A stretch of 64,000 bases of DNA from an uncultured Bacteroidota bacterium. GTDB taxonomy: Bacteria; Bacteroidota; Bacteroidia; Chitinophagales; Chitinophagaceae. The translations under genes and the position numbers were made by a program. Below, piece by piece: positions 62,549 to 64,000 of this stretch. Below the pieces are notes generated by a model, which saw nothing but the letters and a program-made list of their open reading frames with translations, was not told the DNA's origin and did no database searches. Position 1 is the first letter of the stretch. Every line of letters begins with the position of its first letter. Location of the stretch: assembly GCA_903906365.1 (NCBI GenBank), contig CAIVKC010000024.1, positions 62,001-126,000 on the forward strand, read 5' to 3'.

Positions 62549-63823
62549 TTAGTTAAAAAAGTTGGTGCCTGTATAAAAGTTGATATCCTCAAAGGCACTT
62601 ATTCTATTGAATTGTATAGAATTCAACTGGAGAATATTCTGTTTATAAGAGTCATAGAAATCCAGGAAATCCAGTATGCTGATATTTCGTTTCTGATAAT
62701 TTACAAGCATTTCATGCATAAGCCTGTCAAAATCCCCGGAAAACTTTGGATCTATGGTCTGCAGCATTTTGTCCTGAGCGAATGCCTTCTGCAGGGATCG
62801 GTTCACATTCTGTTCAACGGTGGCTTCCGTACTTTTCTGTGTCGCTTCGCTGAAGTTGATCATGGCCTTGGCCGATTTGATATTACCCTGGTTTCGGTTA
62901 AAGAAGGGCAGGTCTATAGAGGCGCCGATGCCGACAAAATTGGTAAGGAAACTGCCCTGCTCGTCATACCCCAGCGAAAGGGTGAGATCCGGCACGGCCA
63001 GGGCTTTCTGGTAGCTGTAGGTCAGTTTGTTGATATCCGTATTTGCCCGGGCTATCTGAAGATCGGTTCTGTTCCTGTAGGCGGAATCCATCAGGGTGGT
63101 GAGCGGGTAGGTTCCGGGTTTCAGGGAGGCGGTGGCCGCCGAATCTACCTGGGGTACTACAAATATTCCCGGTTTTACCTGCAATAACAGTTTGAGCTCG
63201 CTTTCCAGGTCGTTAACCTGGTTGACCAGGTCATTATATTCACTTTGAAGGCTGTATAGCTGGGCCCGGATACGGACCACTTCTTTTTCTGCGATATAGC
63301 CTTTTCCCTGCTGCTGGGCAAAGGCATCCACGACCTGCCGCAGGGCTGAGATTTCCTCATCATATACGCCTGCTGACTGCCTTAAGTAATAAATATTGAA
63401 AAAATCGGTCCTGAGAGTATATTTCAGGGTTCTGAGCAGATCGAAAAACTGGTATTCACTCAATCTCGCATTGGCCTGGGCAATTTTTACCTGTTTGTTT
63501 CTTTTTCCCGCCAGCAAAATCAGTTGGGAAAGTCCGGCAGAAGTCTCATCGTTTATGCCCAGGGGGAAAAACCGGTTCAATGTACCGGAATATAGTCCGT
63601 GCGATATACTGAAATTGGGGTTAGGCCAGAGTTTTGCCTGCAGGATGAGCGCTTTTTGAGCGTCCACATTGTATTTTTGGGCAAGCAGCAGGAAATTGCT
63701 GTCCAGAAACATTTTCTCCGCATCCACCAGCTTCAGCCTAACGGTATCCATGACCGGCTGCGCCCTCAGATAACCATGGGTAAGGTAAATAACAGTAAAA
63801 AATACAATCAATCTCTTAAACAT
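62549..63823 (-). CDS. TolC-family outer-membrane efflux channel (CzcC-like)
   Basis: This 424-residue protein has a signal peptide ('LIVFFTVIYLTHGYLRAQ') and two outer-membrane-efflux-protein repeats. The long helices are rich in Gln, Asn and Leu ('AEKMFLDSNFLLLAQKYNVDAQKALILQAKLWPNPNFSISHG', 'RTDLQIARANTDINKLTYSYQKALAVPDLTLSLGY'). It should form the trimeric outer-membrane duct of the RND system. It is the first gene of the operon TolC-MFP-RND copy 2, with a -7 element 25 bases upstream. Confidence 0.92.
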   Translation of the reverse strand: MFKRLIVFFTVIYLTHGYLRAQPVMDTVRLKLVDAEKMFLDSNFLLLAQKYNVDAQKALILQAKLWPNPNFSISHGLYSGTLNRFFPLGINDETSAGLSQLILLAGKRNKQVKIAQANARLSEYQFFDLLRTLKYTLRTDFFNIYYLRQSAGVYDEEISALRQVVDAFAQQQGKGYIAEKEVVRIRAQLYSLQSEYNDLVNQVNDLESELKLLLQVKPGIFVVPQVDSAATASLKPGTYPLTTLMDSAYRNRTDLQIARANTDINKLTYSYQKALAVPDLTLSLGYDEQGSFLTNFVGIGASIDLPFFNRNQGNIKSAKAMINFSEATQKSTEATVEQNVNRSLQKAFAQDKMLQTIDPKFSGDFDRLMHEMLVNYQKRNISILDFLDFYDSYKQNILQLNSIQFNRISAFEDINFYTGTNFFN

Positions 63824-63848
63824 AGGTTATTTATTGCTTTTGAGGCTG

Positions 63849-63856
63849 CAAATCTA
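63849..63856 (-). promoter_or_regulatory. -7 promoter element of the RND efflux operon
   Basis: On the minus strand it reads TAGATTTG, a full match to TAnnTTTG, ending 25 bases before the ATG at 63823. No -33 TTG at the usual spacing; an inverted repeat covers that place, which may indicate an activator-dependent promoter. Confidence 0.55.
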
Positions 63857-63860
63857 TCTA

Positions 63861-63882
63861 ATAGCTTCGATATTATAGCTAT
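63861..63882. promoter_or_regulatory. Inverted repeat in the -33 region of the efflux operon promoter
   Basis: ATAGCT-N10-AGCTAT, perfect 6-bp arms, directly upstream of the -7 element. Its position suits binding of a metal-responsive regulator, but no regulator gene is in the window. Confidence 0.4.
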
Positions 63883-64000
63883 GCAGGGAGGTTAACCCTC
63901 AGTTAATGTTTATTATATATGCGTTATTCCAAAAAAATAGAAATTGGTTATGAACGCATCGTTTTATACTGGCAAACAATTGATTATAAAACAACCCCAA

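Overview
The window comes from a chromosome of the phylum Bacteroidota, most likely a member of the Chitinophagia/Chitinophagaceae. The evidence is a short primary sigma factor of 285 residues without region 1.1, about two dozen Bacteroidota-type -7 promoter elements (TAnnTTTG and close variants) placed just upstream of genes, many lipoproteins with Bacteroidota-style lipoboxes, and families typical of the phylum (DUF3822, DUF4249, CtlX, M56/TonB proteins, stand-alone MacB/FtsX permeases). No rRNA, tRNA or CRISPR array was found.

Layout: 1-13.3 kb holds a secreted glycosidase cut by the left edge, a methyltransferase, GlmM, a cysteine desulfurase, a carbohydrate block (secreted GH13 amylase-like enzyme, FGGY gluconokinase, glucokinase), an MsbA-like exporter and an ABC-F ATPase. 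13.4-19.1 kb is an envelope block: a beta-rich lipoprotein, a 1185-residue outer-membrane protein and a membrane-anchored coiled-coil protein. 19.3-22.7 kb carries holA, ribF and a PurM-like enzyme. 22.7-25.1 kb is a BlaI/BlaR1-type two-gene unit in which the sensor protease is fused to a peptidoglycan amidase domain and a TonB C-terminal domain. Two matching operators bracket its promoter. 25.4-38.5 kb is housekeeping: rpoD, a DUF4249 lipoprotein, trxB-folB-TPR, a MATE exporter, DUF3822-rsmD-bioD-lpxK-rnr, a polyprenyl synthase and an RmlD-like reductase. 38.6-43.5 kb has an FtsX-type permease and two adjacent guanidino-group hydrolases (CtlX and an arginine deiminase relative).

43733-46190 is an AT-rich IS1595-family transposon that can be delimited to the base. 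It has 25-bp imperfect terminal inverted repeats and an 8-bp target duplication (TATTAAAA). Besides its transposase and a 53-residue lysine-rich protein it carries two divergently transcribed membrane-protein genes as cargo. 46.2-54.5 kb returns to core genes: acyl-CoA dehydrogenase, YggS, glnS, an FKBP lipoprotein, the large subunit of a B12-dependent acyl-CoA mutase and an IscA-type scaffold. 54.7-63.8 kb is a heavy-metal-type RND efflux locus read leftwards (TolC-like protein, membrane-fusion lipoprotein, RND pump), followed by a second paralogous pump gene.

The promoter elements are useful for annotation. In several genes the longest reading frame begins inside or upstream of its own -7 element, so the start was moved downstream (ABC-F ATPase, trxB, holA, PurM-like, MATE, transposase, acyl-CoA dehydrogenase, yggS, the membrane protein at 53.5 kb, iscA). 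Three other genes begin 4-7 bases after a -7 element and are probably translated from leaderless or nearly leaderless mRNA. The main candidates for something new are the M56-amidase-TonB sensor with its twin operators, and the IS1595 element with its two-gene membrane cargo and an internal third end-like sequence.
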